From: UBA1723 sp045642085
Lineage (GTDB): Bacteria > Bacteroidota > Bacteroidia > Bacteroidales > Paludibacteraceae
NCBI GenBank assembly: GCA_045642085.1
Contig: JAZUIF010000135.1
Coordinates: 1 to 64,000 of the forward strand
Length of the DNA stretch: 64,000 bases
Reading direction: 5' to 3'
The position numbers and the translations under genes were made by a program. The notes beneath the pieces were generated by a model, which was given only the letters and a program-made list of their open reading frames with translations, did no database searches and was not told the DNA's origin. Of the stretch, positions 24,275 through 33,100 are shown piece by piece (position 1 is the stretch's first letter; every line of letters starts with the position of its first letter).

Positions 24275-26659
24275 TTAATGATGCTTTACGCGGTCTCTTT
24301 CCTCAGCTCTCTTGGCTGAATTCCATGATTCAAGTGAACCTGTCAAATAACCTGTGATTCGGCGTAGACGAATGATCTCTTCACTCTTGCATAGTGGACA
24401 AGTAGAGTAGATTACACCACGATAACCACATCGCTTACATGTGTCGACTGGATGGTTGATTGAACCGTAACCGATATTCTCGTCGTTCATCACCTTGACA
24501 ATCTTTAGGATTGAGCTGACGTTCTTCTTTGCCTCACCGTCAAGCTCGACGTATGTGATGTGACCTCCACCTGTCAATGCGTGGAATGGTGCCTCTTTCT
24601 TGATCTTTTCTACCAATGAGACGTTCTCTTTAACGTCGACGTGGAATGAGTTGACGTAGTAAGCACGGTCGTTAACACCCTCGATGATTCCAAACTTCTG
24701 CTTGTCGATACGAGTGAATCGTCCTGCAAGACCTTCTGCTGGAGTGGCAAGAACAGAATAGTTCAAATGATACTTCTCTTTGTATTCCTTAACCACCTCG
24801 TTCATAGTCAACAAAACGTCACGCATACAATCCCATGCATCCTGGTTTGTTCCGTGGCTCTCACCGTAGATTGCCATCATCGCGTTGTGACCTCCGATAA
24901 ATCCGATACCAAGTGTACCGCTGTTTAGTACATCGCCAACCTCATCGTTTGGTGCCAACGCAGCACCACCTTTCCATACGTCGTTACCCATCATGAATGG
25001 GAACTGACGAGCCAAGGCTGTACGTTGATATAGATATCTTTCGTATAGTTGATCTGCTACAAATGTAGACATCTCTTTTACCATCTTAAGAAGAATCTTC
25101 TTGGCCTCTCTGCGAAGCAAGTGCTTGTCTCCATCAGGGTAAAGATCTTCTGCTTCTCTCTTAGCCTTTATGGCAAGACGAGGAAGGTTGATAGATGTGA
25201 ATGATAGATTTCCACGACCTACCGATGTCTTCTCTCCGTTTAGATTCTCAAATACTCGTGTGCGGCAACCCATTGTCGCCAACTCGTATCTCCATCTCTT
25301 TGGATCGTTGGCATCCCACTTCTCATGCTTGTTGAATGGAGTGTCCAAGAATAGGAAGTTAGGGAACAATGATGTGGCAGTTGTGGCGCACGACTTCAAC
25401 AATAGATCGAAGTTAGGTGCCTTAAACTTGATTTCACCAGCCATTGCTGCATCCCAATTCTCGATAGCTGCTCTATAATCTTCCTCTGTGTATGAAACAC
25501 CTTCCTTAACTTTGAAGATCTGGATAGGGAAGACTGGAACCTCACCGCTACCAAGACCTTTAGAAGTAGTGTTGAGAAGCTCTCTCATCACCATTCTTCC
25601 TTCTGGAGACGTGTCTGTTCCGTAGTTTATTGAGCTGAACACCACCTGGTTACCACCACGTGAGTGCATTGTATTCAAGTTGTGAACAAGACCTTCCATA
25701 GCCTGAAGTGTCTCGTTGCGTGTGTTGTCGTATGCATTGTTGATGATTACAGACAACTCGTCGATAGTGATGTTGATTCCTTTTCCACTCAACATTGCCA
25801 CTAAGTTGTTCTTCTCATCTTCTGTGACCTCGATGCTCTTTATGTTCTCTTTCAACATGTTGCGCAAGAAACTGAAGTCCATCTCCTTATGCTTGATTTT
25901 GCAAAGGAAGATGATCATCTGCTCTGCACTCTTTATAAATGTCTTGTAGACACCTGGAGCCATGAAGAAATCGAATGCTGGTATACTCTGTCCTCCGTGC
26001 TGCTCGTTCTGGTTTGTCTGGAAAACGATTGTTGCCAAAGTGGCATAGCTGCGGATTGATTGTGGAGTACGTATGCTTCCGTTCTTTGTCTTGAATCCTC
26101 TTTCGAAGATGTCGTCAAGGTCGTACTGCACACATGTCACAGTTTTTGTTGGGAAATAGTCCATATCATGGATGTGGATGTCTCCGTCTTTGTGAGCACG
26201 TGCGAATTTTGGACTCATCAAATATTTAATGGTGTAGTCTTTTGTAACCTCAGAGGCGAATGTCATCATCTGACCTGCTGGAGTGTGCGACGACATGTTG
26301 GCATTGCTTAGGTTGACATCGTTCTTCTCAATGTTGACGATGCCATCCATCACATGCTTCATGTGTGTACGCTTGTGACGCTCTGTGTTACGCTGGTCGC
26401 GGTATAGGATATACTTCTTCGCGATGTGATGGTTGCGGAACATCAATTCGTGTTCAACCAAGTCCTGGATCTCTTCTACTGAGATGATCTCTTTGTCGAT
26501 GCTGTTGCAAACCGACTCTGTAACCTGGTCTATTACCTCTGGCTCCTCCTTGACATCGCTGGCTCGGTAAGCCTTCGTTATCGCGTTCTTGATTTTTTCT
26601 TTAGAGAAAGGTTCGTGTTTACCGTCACGTTTCTCTATCATGATTTTATCCAAGTCCAT
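24275..26659 (-). CDS. nrdD: Anaerobic (class III) ribonucleoside-triphosphate reductase
   Basis: NrdD makes deoxynucleoside triphosphates under anaerobic conditions with a glycyl radical. The 794-residue protein has an N-terminal ATP-cone (MIEKRDGKHEPFSKEKIKNA to YRDQRNTERHK, residues about 7-95), the central barrel with TCVQYDLDDIFERGF, FASEVTKDYTIKYL and GTLGIGFIGGHNAM, a C-terminal zinc site (CKRCGYRGVIYSTCPLC) and the glycyl-radical loop RRITGYLTGSLESWN near residue 770. The partner activase nrdG usually follows nrdD in this phylum but is absent here: a terminator comes directly after the stop codon. Expression is probably oxygen- or stress-controlled, since a PerR-like palindrome lies upstream. 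Confidence 0.97.
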   Translation of the reverse strand: MDLDKIMIEKRDGKHEPFSKEKIKNAITKAYRASDVKEEPEVIDQVTESVCNSIDKEIISVEEIQDLVEHELMFRNHHIAKKYILYRDQRNTERHKRTHMKHVMDGIVNIEKNDVNLSNANMSSHTPAGQMMTFASEVTKDYTIKYLMSPKFARAHKDGDIHIHDMDYFPTKTVTCVQYDLDDIFERGFKTKNGSIRTPQSIRSYATLATIVFQTNQNEQHGGQSIPAFDFFMAPGVYKTFIKSAEQMIIFLCKIKHKEMDFSFLRNMLKENIKSIEVTEDEKNNLVAMLSGKGINITIDELSVIINNAYDNTRNETLQAMEGLVHNLNTMHSRGGNQVVFSSINYGTDTSPEGRMVMRELLNTTSKGLGSGEVPVFPIQIFKVKEGVSYTEEDYRAAIENWDAAMAGEIKFKAPNFDLLLKSCATTATSLFPNFLFLDTPFNKHEKWDANDPKRWRYELATMGCRTRVFENLNGEKTSVGRGNLSFTSINLPRLAIKAKREAEDLYPDGDKHLLRREAKKILLKMVKEMSTFVADQLYERYLYQRTALARQFPFMMGNDVWKGGAALAPNDEVGDVLNSGTLGIGFIGGHNAMMAIYGESHGTNQDAWDCMRDVLLTMNEVVKEYKEKYHLNYSVLATPAEGLAGRFTRIDKQKFGIIEGVNDRAYYVNSFHVDVKENVSLVEKIKKEAPFHALTGGGHITYVELDGEAKKNVSSILKIVKVMNDENIGYGSINHPVDTCKRCGYRGVIYSTCPLCKSEEIIRLRRITGYLTGSLESWNSAKRAEERDRVKHH

Positions 26660-26697
26660 GTTATATCACCTAATTCATTCTCATTCTAAATCTTTTG

Positions 26698-26705
26698 CAA
26701 TATTA
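26698..26705 (-). promoter_or_regulatory. Candidate nrdD -7 box (TAATATTG)
   Basis: On the minus strand TAATATTGC deviates from TAnnTTTG at one position. It would place the transcript start near 26691, about 32 bases before the nrdD start codon. Confidence 0.4.
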
Positions 26706-26758
26706 CCCACAAAAAAAATAAAAAACACTCTTGATATAAAGATATTTTTTACTATACA

Positions 26759-26777
26759 ATTTGTAATAATTACAAAT
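26759..26777. promoter_or_regulatory. PerR/Fur-like palindrome upstream of nrdD
   Basis: ATTTGTAAT-A-ATTACAAAT is a perfect 9-1-9 palindrome. Its core TTGTAAT-A-ATTACAA has the 7-1-7 geometry of PerR and Fur boxes (PerR consensus TTATAATnATTATAA). It lies about 70 bases before the predicted nrdD transcription start and about 120 bases downstream of the aroE stop codon. A peroxide- or metal-responsive role is inference from motif geometry only. Confidence 0.45.
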
Positions 26778-26899
26778 TTGATATGACTTCAAATTCTAAA
26801 ATCCCCTAAACACATAGTGATAGTTGGGCACTCAGGTGAGTTGAGGTCAAAAAATTGTGGTAAATATCTAAAACGGCTTGTGTATATGTTTTACAACAT

Positions 26900-27643
26900 C
26901 TATTTGATGTCGTTCCATATCTTCCAAGACGCAATTGCTTGATTATGTAGCATTTCAAGACCATTCTTAGTGACTGCTCCATTCTGCTCTCCAAGCTGAC
27001 AAAATTTAGTGTGCTCTGGATTGTAAACAAGATCATAAAGCAGATGCTCTGGAGTCACAAACTGGTATGGGATATTTGGAGCCTCGTCGTGGTGAGGGAA
27101 TGTGCCGACAGGAGAACAATTGACAATGATTTTGTACTCTTTCATCACATCCTCTGTCAAGTCGGCATATGTCAATCCGTCTGGACGCTCACTTCTTGAA
27201 ACATATTTGTATTCGATGCCCATCAACTTGAAAGCATAGCAAACGGCTTTAGAAGCACCTCCTGTTCCAAGTATCAACGCTTTCTTGTGTTGTGGACGAA
27301 GGAGTGGCTTTATGCTGTCTGTGAATCCTATTATGTCGGTGTTGAATCCGCGTAACTCCGTTTTACCATTCTCACGGATGAATTTTACGGTGTTCACAGC
27401 TCCGATGCCTTCTGCGATTGGATCTAGAGAGTCGAGAAGCGGAATAATCTGCTCCTTATAAGGAATGGTTACGTTAAAACCGCTAAACTCTTTTGAAGCA
27501 ATCAATGCTTTGAAATCGTCTATCACAGGAAGTTCGTACAAGTCGTATTGCGCATCAATTCCTTCTTTTGCGAATTTCTCAGTGAAGAATTTTTTTGAGA
27601 ATGAGTGGACTAACACTTTCCCAATCAAACCAAACTGTTTCAT
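26900..27643 (-). CDS. aroE: Shikimate dehydrogenase
   Basis: AroE reduces 3-dehydroshikimate to shikimate with NADPH in the chorismate pathway. The 247-residue protein starts KQFGLIGKVLVHSFSKKFF; the shikimate-binding serines lie in HSFSKKF. The catalytic lysine is in NVTIPYKEQI near residue 65. Cofactor and substrate motifs are GFNTDIIGF, LGTGGASKAV and NCSPVGTFP, and the C-terminal end NGLEMLHNQAIASWKIW is typical. The start at 27643 is chosen because the upstream extension of the frame is not family-like. It lies 85 bases downstream of a lipoprotein gene with no clear promoter between, so it is probably the last gene of the TPR-lipoprotein-aroE operon. Confidence 0.95.
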   Translation of the reverse strand: MKQFGLIGKVLVHSFSKKFFTEKFAKEGIDAQYDLYELPVIDDFKALIASKEFSGFNVTIPYKEQIIPLLDSLDPIAEGIGAVNTVKFIRENGKTELRGFNTDIIGFTDSIKPLLRPQHKKALILGTGGASKAVCYAFKLMGIEYKYVSRSERPDGLTYADLTEDVMKEYKIIVNCSPVGTFPHHDEAPNIPYQFVTPEHLLYDLVYNPEHTKFCQLGEQNGAVTKNGLEMLHNQAIASWKIWNDIK

Positions 27644-27728
27644 ATTGTGAGTTTTTTTCAATTTTTCGAATTCTATGCAACGTGACAATCTCACGTTGGA
27701 GGGTGACAATGACTGCCACTTTTTGAGC

Positions 27729-28169
27729 TTATTGTTTGACAAATATGCTGTCGACTAAATGCAGTGTGTATACACCACGGTCTTCACCATATTTCTTGAC
27801 TTTGTCCACACCTTGCCATAATCTGCGAAGCTTAAGGTTTCTGCTAGTAGTGTCAATAGCAACACTATCCTCGGTGATTCGGTTGACTCTGTAGGCTGTG
27901 ATGTTTTTGAATGGATACATCTGTAGTGATGGCTCCACATCCCAAATATCGCTGCCTGTCACTTCTTCTCGCAAATAGATGAGTGTGTCCAAAGATGGAC
28001 TAAGGGTATCTTCGTATGAGACGTTGTTGCTTGTCAACGAAAATTTAAGTATCACATCGCAATTCTGCTCGTTGACTATGCGGTATTCATAATCGTACGA
28101 TTTCTCTTTGCATGATGCAGACGCTAGAACTCCCGCCAACATTAATATTTTCCAAACGTTATTTCTCAT
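27729..28169 (-). CDS. Putative lipoprotein, 146 aa, unknown function
   Basis: The start at 28169 gives MRNNVWKILMLAGVLASASC, a clear lipoprotein signal with the cysteine at residue 20; the frame extends eight codons further but that lacks a signal-like start. The mature part begins KEKSYDYEYRI and looks like a small beta-sheet protein (YRIVNEQNCDVILKF, VYTLHLVDSIFVKQ). No family was recognised. The start codon lies inside the end of the upstream TPR gene (11-base overlap), so the two are probably translationally coupled and functionally linked. Confidence 0.72.
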   Translation of the reverse strand: MRNNVWKILMLAGVLASASCKEKSYDYEYRIVNEQNCDVILKFSLTSNNVSYEDTLSPSLDTLIYLREEVTGSDIWDVEPSLQMYPFKNITAYRVNRITEDSVAIDTTSRNLKLRRLWQGVDKVKKYGEDRGVYTLHLVDSIFVKQ

Positions 28170-29691
28170 TGTCGAAGAATTTTTGAAAATCATTATCGGT
28201 TTTTGCTTCCGGACAATATTCGTAGAACAAAGATTCAGCCATAAAATCTTCTCCTGTCTCTCGCATAGATGACGCTGCCGACTGAATATCTCTCATCTTA
28301 TAATAAGCCACTGCCTTCAATGCATAGATCTCTTCGACATTGTCTGCGTTGATGGAGATTGCCTCGTCGTACATATTAATGGCATTGCGGAAATCTTTTC
28401 TGTCCATATATATATGGCCTAGGGCAGAGATCGCGTCGGCATTATCTTTATCCATTTCCAGCACGAAATGATAGATGTTCTCAGCCTCATTGAATTCCTC
28501 AAGGCAAACCAGGATGTCGGCTTTGAGCAGATAATAATCCACTCTTGTCTGCCAGCATGGACTTTCGTCCCAGTCCATCTTATAAATATTGGCTCCGAGA
28601 CTCACGGCATCTGAAATCACAGTGTCGTAATAGTCAGATTCCACTCTGCGAATAGCCTCGTTGATGCAAGATAGAGCCTCTTTGTTGCGGTCGGACTGGT
28701 TGTAGCAGACCGCAAGCGAGTATTGTGCGTTGTGGAAATCGCTGTGTGTCGACGGGATAGTCTCAAGGATCGACGCTGCTTTCTTATAATCGTCTGCCAT
28801 AAGGTAGCAGTTTGCCAATTCTATCTTAGCTTTTATGTCGACAGGATAGAGCATGCCGTGCATACGAAGCTCCTTGATTGCCTCTTTGAATTTGCCTGTG
28901 GCTGCAAGCACTTTGCCGAACCACAGATGCAGACGGTCATTCTCAGGATCGATAGCACGGGCAAAGTCGAACGACAATTTGGCTTCAGGATAATTGAAAT
29001 TCATGAAATGGAGAATTCCTTGAGCCAGCCAAGCCTCCATACAATAAGGATGCTCGTCGACGAGGGATTCGTACATCTCCGTCGCCACTTTATATTTGTC
29101 GTCGCCAATAAGATAATCGGCAAGCTGTATGTAGCATTCCGCTTTGACGCGTACGTCGGATTCTTTTTTTGATGGCAGTTTGCTAGTGACATTCTGCACC
29201 ATCTCCAGCACGTCATCCTCTTTGCACACCACATTCATGGCATCTGCGACGTCGAACAACGAATCCACGGGATTGCAATCAGTGTCCTTATTCCATTGGA
29301 TATCTACGATCGCCTTCTTTATAGCGGCGTCGATACTGGTTCTATTCTCCACGGCGTCAAGCACATGATGAAGGATGATCAGATAGTTATTAAACGGATA
29401 ACGCAGATAGTCAGCCTCTGGATTCCATACCTTCAGCACCTTGAATCCCTTGTTGACAAACTCAAGGAAGAGGCGGCATATACGGATCTCGTCGTTGTTG
29501 GGATAGTGAGCCAATGCGTCGTCGGCGCAGGCAAAAGCTCTATCGTACTCTCCAAGGTCAGCATAGTAATATAGCACTGTAACAATCTCTTCTTCAGACA
29601 TATAACTATCTGAAAAGTGATTGCGGACATAGTCCTCATAACAGTTTACGAGGTATGCAGTACGGGCATCATATATAGAGCTAAATCTCAT
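28159..29691 (-). CDS. Tetratricopeptide repeat protein, 510 aa
   Basis: The protein consists almost wholly of helix-pair repeats of about 34 residues. Clear TPR units include ADLGEYDRAFACADDALAHY near residue 45, YPEAKLSFDFARAIDPENDR near residue 235, TGKFKEAIKELRMHGMLYP near 262, ALGHIYMDRKDFRNAINMYD near 425 and YALKAVAYYKMRDIQSAASS near 460. There is no signal peptide, so it is probably a cytoplasmic scaffold. It begins a three-gene operon with a lipoprotein and aroE and has a -7 box 17 bases before the start. Partner and role are unknown; similar long TPR proteins are widespread in Bacteroidales. Confidence 0.88.
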   Translation of the reverse strand: MRFSSIYDARTAYLVNCYEDYVRNHFSDSYMSEEEIVTVLYYYADLGEYDRAFACADDALAHYPNNDEIRICRLFLEFVNKGFKVLKVWNPEADYLRYPFNNYLIILHHVLDAVENRTSIDAAIKKAIVDIQWNKDTDCNPVDSLFDVADAMNVVCKEDDVLEMVQNVTSKLPSKKESDVRVKAECYIQLADYLIGDDKYKVATEMYESLVDEHPYCMEAWLAQGILHFMNFNYPEAKLSFDFARAIDPENDRLHLWFGKVLAATGKFKEAIKELRMHGMLYPVDIKAKIELANCYLMADDYKKAASILETIPSTHSDFHNAQYSLAVCYNQSDRNKEALSCINEAIRRVESDYYDTVISDAVSLGANIYKMDWDESPCWQTRVDYYLLKADILVCLEEFNEAENIYHFVLEMDKDNADAISALGHIYMDRKDFRNAINMYDEAISINADNVEEIYALKAVAYYKMRDIQSAASSMRETGEDFMAESLFYEYCPEAKTDNDFQKFFDNEK

Positions 29692-29707
29692 CTTCTTTTA
29701 TTTTCTG

Positions 29708-29715
29708 CAAATTTA
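29708..29715 (-). promoter_or_regulatory. -7 promoter box (TAAATTTG)
   Basis: On the minus strand TAAATTTGCAG fits TAnnTTTG; transcription would start about ten bases before the TPR gene's ATG. No convincing -33 TTG is seen. Confidence 0.65.
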
Positions 29716-29756
29716 CGACGTAAAAAAAAGTTAAACGAAAATTGCAAACGATAGTT

Positions 29757-29811
29757 ATTAACAATTCATAATGCGTAATTCACAATTAATAATTCGTAAT
29801 TCGTAATGCGA
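29757..29811. repeat. AATTCGTAAT-type short tandem words in the 29.7-30.1 kb gap
   Basis: ATTCATAATGCG, TAATTCACAATTAATAATTCG and TAATTCGTAATGCG are imperfect tandem words. They lie between the divergent TPR gene and giant gene, in a gap of about 450 bases (29692-30143). The rest of the gap holds the two promoters, a hairpin (29896-29929), a further short inverted pair (TTATGC/GCATAA, 29994-30013) and otherwise AT-rich DNA. Confidence 0.6.
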
Positions 29812-29887
29812 CACATGCAATGCATATAAATTCATATTTAATTAAGAAAAAAGTTGGAAAAATCAACAAAAAGTTTGAAAAAAATAG

Positions 29888-29895
29888 TAGTTTTG
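29888..29895 (+). promoter_or_regulatory. Candidate -7 box of the giant gene (TAGTTTTG)
   Basis: TAGTTTTG fits TAnnTTTG. Transcription would start near 29902, giving an unusually long leader of about 240 bases. TTG words at 29854 and 29875 are not at the ideal distance. Confidence 0.5.
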
Positions 29896-29929
29896 CACAT
29901 TGCGTATAGTATAACTATGCGTGAATGTG
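29896..29929. promoter_or_regulatory. 15-bp hairpin/palindrome abutting the giant gene's -7 box
   Basis: CACATTGCGTATAGT (29896-29910), loop ATA, ACTATGCGTGAATGTG (29914-29929) pair over 15 positions with two G-U pairs and one bulged G. It begins directly after the -7 box and spans the predicted transcription start, so it could be an operator or a 5' hairpin. The function is inferred. Confidence 0.5.
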
Positions 29930-30143
29930 TATAGAAAATTAGTAAATTATCAAAAATATAGTCGTTTGACGATAGATTGTGTGCGAATATTTATGCGTGT
30001 ATATGCATAATATTTAATTATGAAAAGGTAGGGTGTATATATACGGATAAGTATTAGAGATGATGACGTATTGATGCTAAATGGTTGAATAAGAAGAGGA
30101 AAGCATCAGATTATTGGACAAAGACTATAGAACTTTTTTGAAA

Positions 30144-33100
30144 ATGATGATAGATAGCATTATTGCAAGAATGAAGGAATTATGCAATTCCTTGAAGGGA
30201 CTAAATATATTCAACTCGCTAGGCTTGTGTCTGATGACGGTGTTGTTGTGCTTTGGATTTATAGATGAAACTAAAGGACAGACTTTAGTTTTGCAGGCAT
30301 CTTATGGTGCTGACATTACATTGAGCAGACAATGTGATGGCGTATATACGACCACAATGACTAATATGAAAAATATGGACTGGCGTCCATTTAGAATATC
30401 TGTCAATGGAAGTGTAAGCAGACTTTATTGTGATGGTACTCAATATTGCCTTTTTGAAGATACTTACAATGGAGAGAATGTAGTCAAGATTCATAGTGGT
30501 AACGCAGATGAAGGCACTCATACCTTTTATGTATATCAGCAAAATGGAAACTGGTATATAGGAGGCGTAAGTCTCTGTCCTATTTCGGTTACTACAGGAC
30601 AAAATATCAACCTGCCAACCTCCGATGTCACACAAAATCTTATATCAAATGTCACAAGAACTGTTCAGTCAAAAGGTTGGCAATATTATAAAAATGGTGG
30701 TTGGATTAATTTGCCGACCTCATTTGATGTGGCTGGAGAATATAGATTAAGATATTATGTGACATATAAAGACTACCAAACTTATTATACCGGAGAGAGG
30801 ACGTTGACTGTTACTGGTTCTGGTTCTGGAAATGATACCTCTTGTGATAAAGTGATTGTCCTAAAGTCAATTGAAACTCGAGACAATAAAGCAGGAATGA
30901 ATACCACACTTGTTAAGCATGACCCTACAGGATCTTGTTCTAAGTGTGTTTATCGATTTAATTTTGCCGGAAATGATTTTAACACTGAAAGAGTATGGTT
31001 TGAGTTGAATGGTAGTCCTTTGAGATTGAATTCTTTGCCTGGTGGATTTTCTCGTGTTGATTATAATGGTAGTAATGATATTTATTTCAAGTGTGATCAC
31101 GGACAGAAATATGCTTGGGGATACTTGTATCAAAACAGTCAGGGGAATTGGGATTTCTCTACTACAGAACCATGTGGAAGCTGTGAAATGAGAATTGATG
31201 CAGATCCTGAATGTAGTTCCAGATTAATCCTTACAAATACTTGTGCGAATGTTACTGATTGGAAGTGGGAAAAGAGCACCGGTGTTCGTACTGATGATGG
31301 AGATAACTCTCCGTTATGGTCAGCTTCGCAAGCTCCTATTTCAGGATCTGAAAACAAAACATCATGGGTAGTAACCGAAGCTGGTAAATACAGAGTTAAG
31401 GGTAGTGGAGTTGTGTCTCCTGTGTACACAGTTACATCTCCGGTAAGTGTATGTGATTTGATCACAATCTCTCCGGAAACTCCGCAAACAAATATATGTG
31501 ATGCTGATATTGTCTTTGAGGCTTCTGTGTATGGAGGTGTTGCTGGAGATCTTGAGTGGTATTATGGAGACACCCCACTTTCAAATGGTGGTGGAGTATC
31601 TATAAGTGGCAATAAACTCACTATTTCTTCTTCGGCTGTAACCAAAACTGCGACAGTTTATGCAAAGAAGGGCAGTGCAGTGAGTGCGAAAGTAGAGGTA
31701 GTCCCATTTGATGAGATCAGATTAAAATCTCAACATAGTACTGAGGCTAATAATGCGAATATGCTGCTTAAAAAACTTGATGCAAATTCGTCATGTGGCA
31801 AGTGCGTATATGTATTCGACTTTAAGAGTGCATGGTTTAATGCCAACAGAATGTGGTTTGAAGTTGGTGGCAAAAAAATAAAGTTTAATATATCTCCGGA
31901 TGTCACATTCGGACATGATGATGGAACAGCTGGAATCACTTATATTGGAGACTCTAATAACACAGAATTCAAAGTTGACAATGGCGACAGATATGTCTAC
32001 GGATATTTGACTTATGATAATGGAGAATGGACTTTGTCTGCTACTAATCCATGTGGAGAGTGTATGGAAATCTCTTCAAACAATACAAATTTAGGTTGTG
32101 CGAGCAAGGTCACATTAAATCTTGATGTCGATGATATGTGTAATAATGTCAAGACATGGGTTTGGCAGAGAAGTACACAAAATGCAGGTCTTACAGAATG
32201 GAAAGATATAGATGGCTCTGCAAATAAGACTACAATAGATGTTTCACAAACAGGATTCTATCGAGTTAAAGGAAGCGATGTTTTCTCTAATATGATTCAG
32301 GTCACTTCAGTTCAATGTTCTAAATTACTAGTTTCAATGACTGGTGATTTGTCGTGTGGATCTGTCACATTAACATCGGAGGCAAGAGAGACGATTAATA
32401 ATGTTAGACAAACTAGATGGCAAAGATCAAGGAATGGAACAAATTGGGAAGATTGGTGGTGTTGTGATGCGACAATTACGTTCACAGGAAACGATCTCAA
32501 TGGATATCAGTATGTGAGAGCCGTATGGCATTACGATAACGATTGGAAGAGTGAGTATTCAGATCCATTCAATGTTGTCGCTAATTCTATGCCTTTCGAG
32601 TTTAAGTCGGTTCTTGATGCCAGTTTTAGAGGATGTGCGTTGGGTACTCCAAGAGTTGAGGTCGACAACATACAATCGATGTGCTGTAATAATTATGAGG
32701 TCACTGTAAAGGCTGCTGCAGGAGCTAGCTGGGGAAATGATGAATATGGTTTCCTTTATGCTCCAGGTTATAAGATATACAATGCTGCAAGTGGAGATAA
32801 GAATCTAGTATTCTCTTTAGGAACGAATGCGGCCGGATGCAATCATTGGAATGAAGTTGTCGGAATAAAAGGAAGTGTAAATCAGAAGAAGATATATATA
32901 TATGTAGATGAAGCAAAGAAGAGAATTTTTGTCAATTCTAATGATGTGGATAATCAAAAAATCGTCATTGGATTTGATAGAACTAATACCGAAGAGTTCC
33001 CATGTAAACCAATAACAATGACTCTTGCCACAGAGCCTTGTGGAGCTCAGAGTTATCAGTGGTATTATGGCGTTGCTCATAATATTATAAAAGGTGCTAC

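Noticed and set aside
27644..27742. Longer AroE starting at 27742
   Set aside because: The extra residues are not family-like and overlap the end of the upstream lipoprotein gene; KQFGLIGKVLVHSFS at 27643 is the normal enzyme start.
29692..30143. Invertible (phase-variable) promoter before the giant gene
   Set aside because: No pair of inverted repeats separated by about 100-300 bases around the promoter was found; the only strong inverted repeat is a hairpin with a three-base loop.
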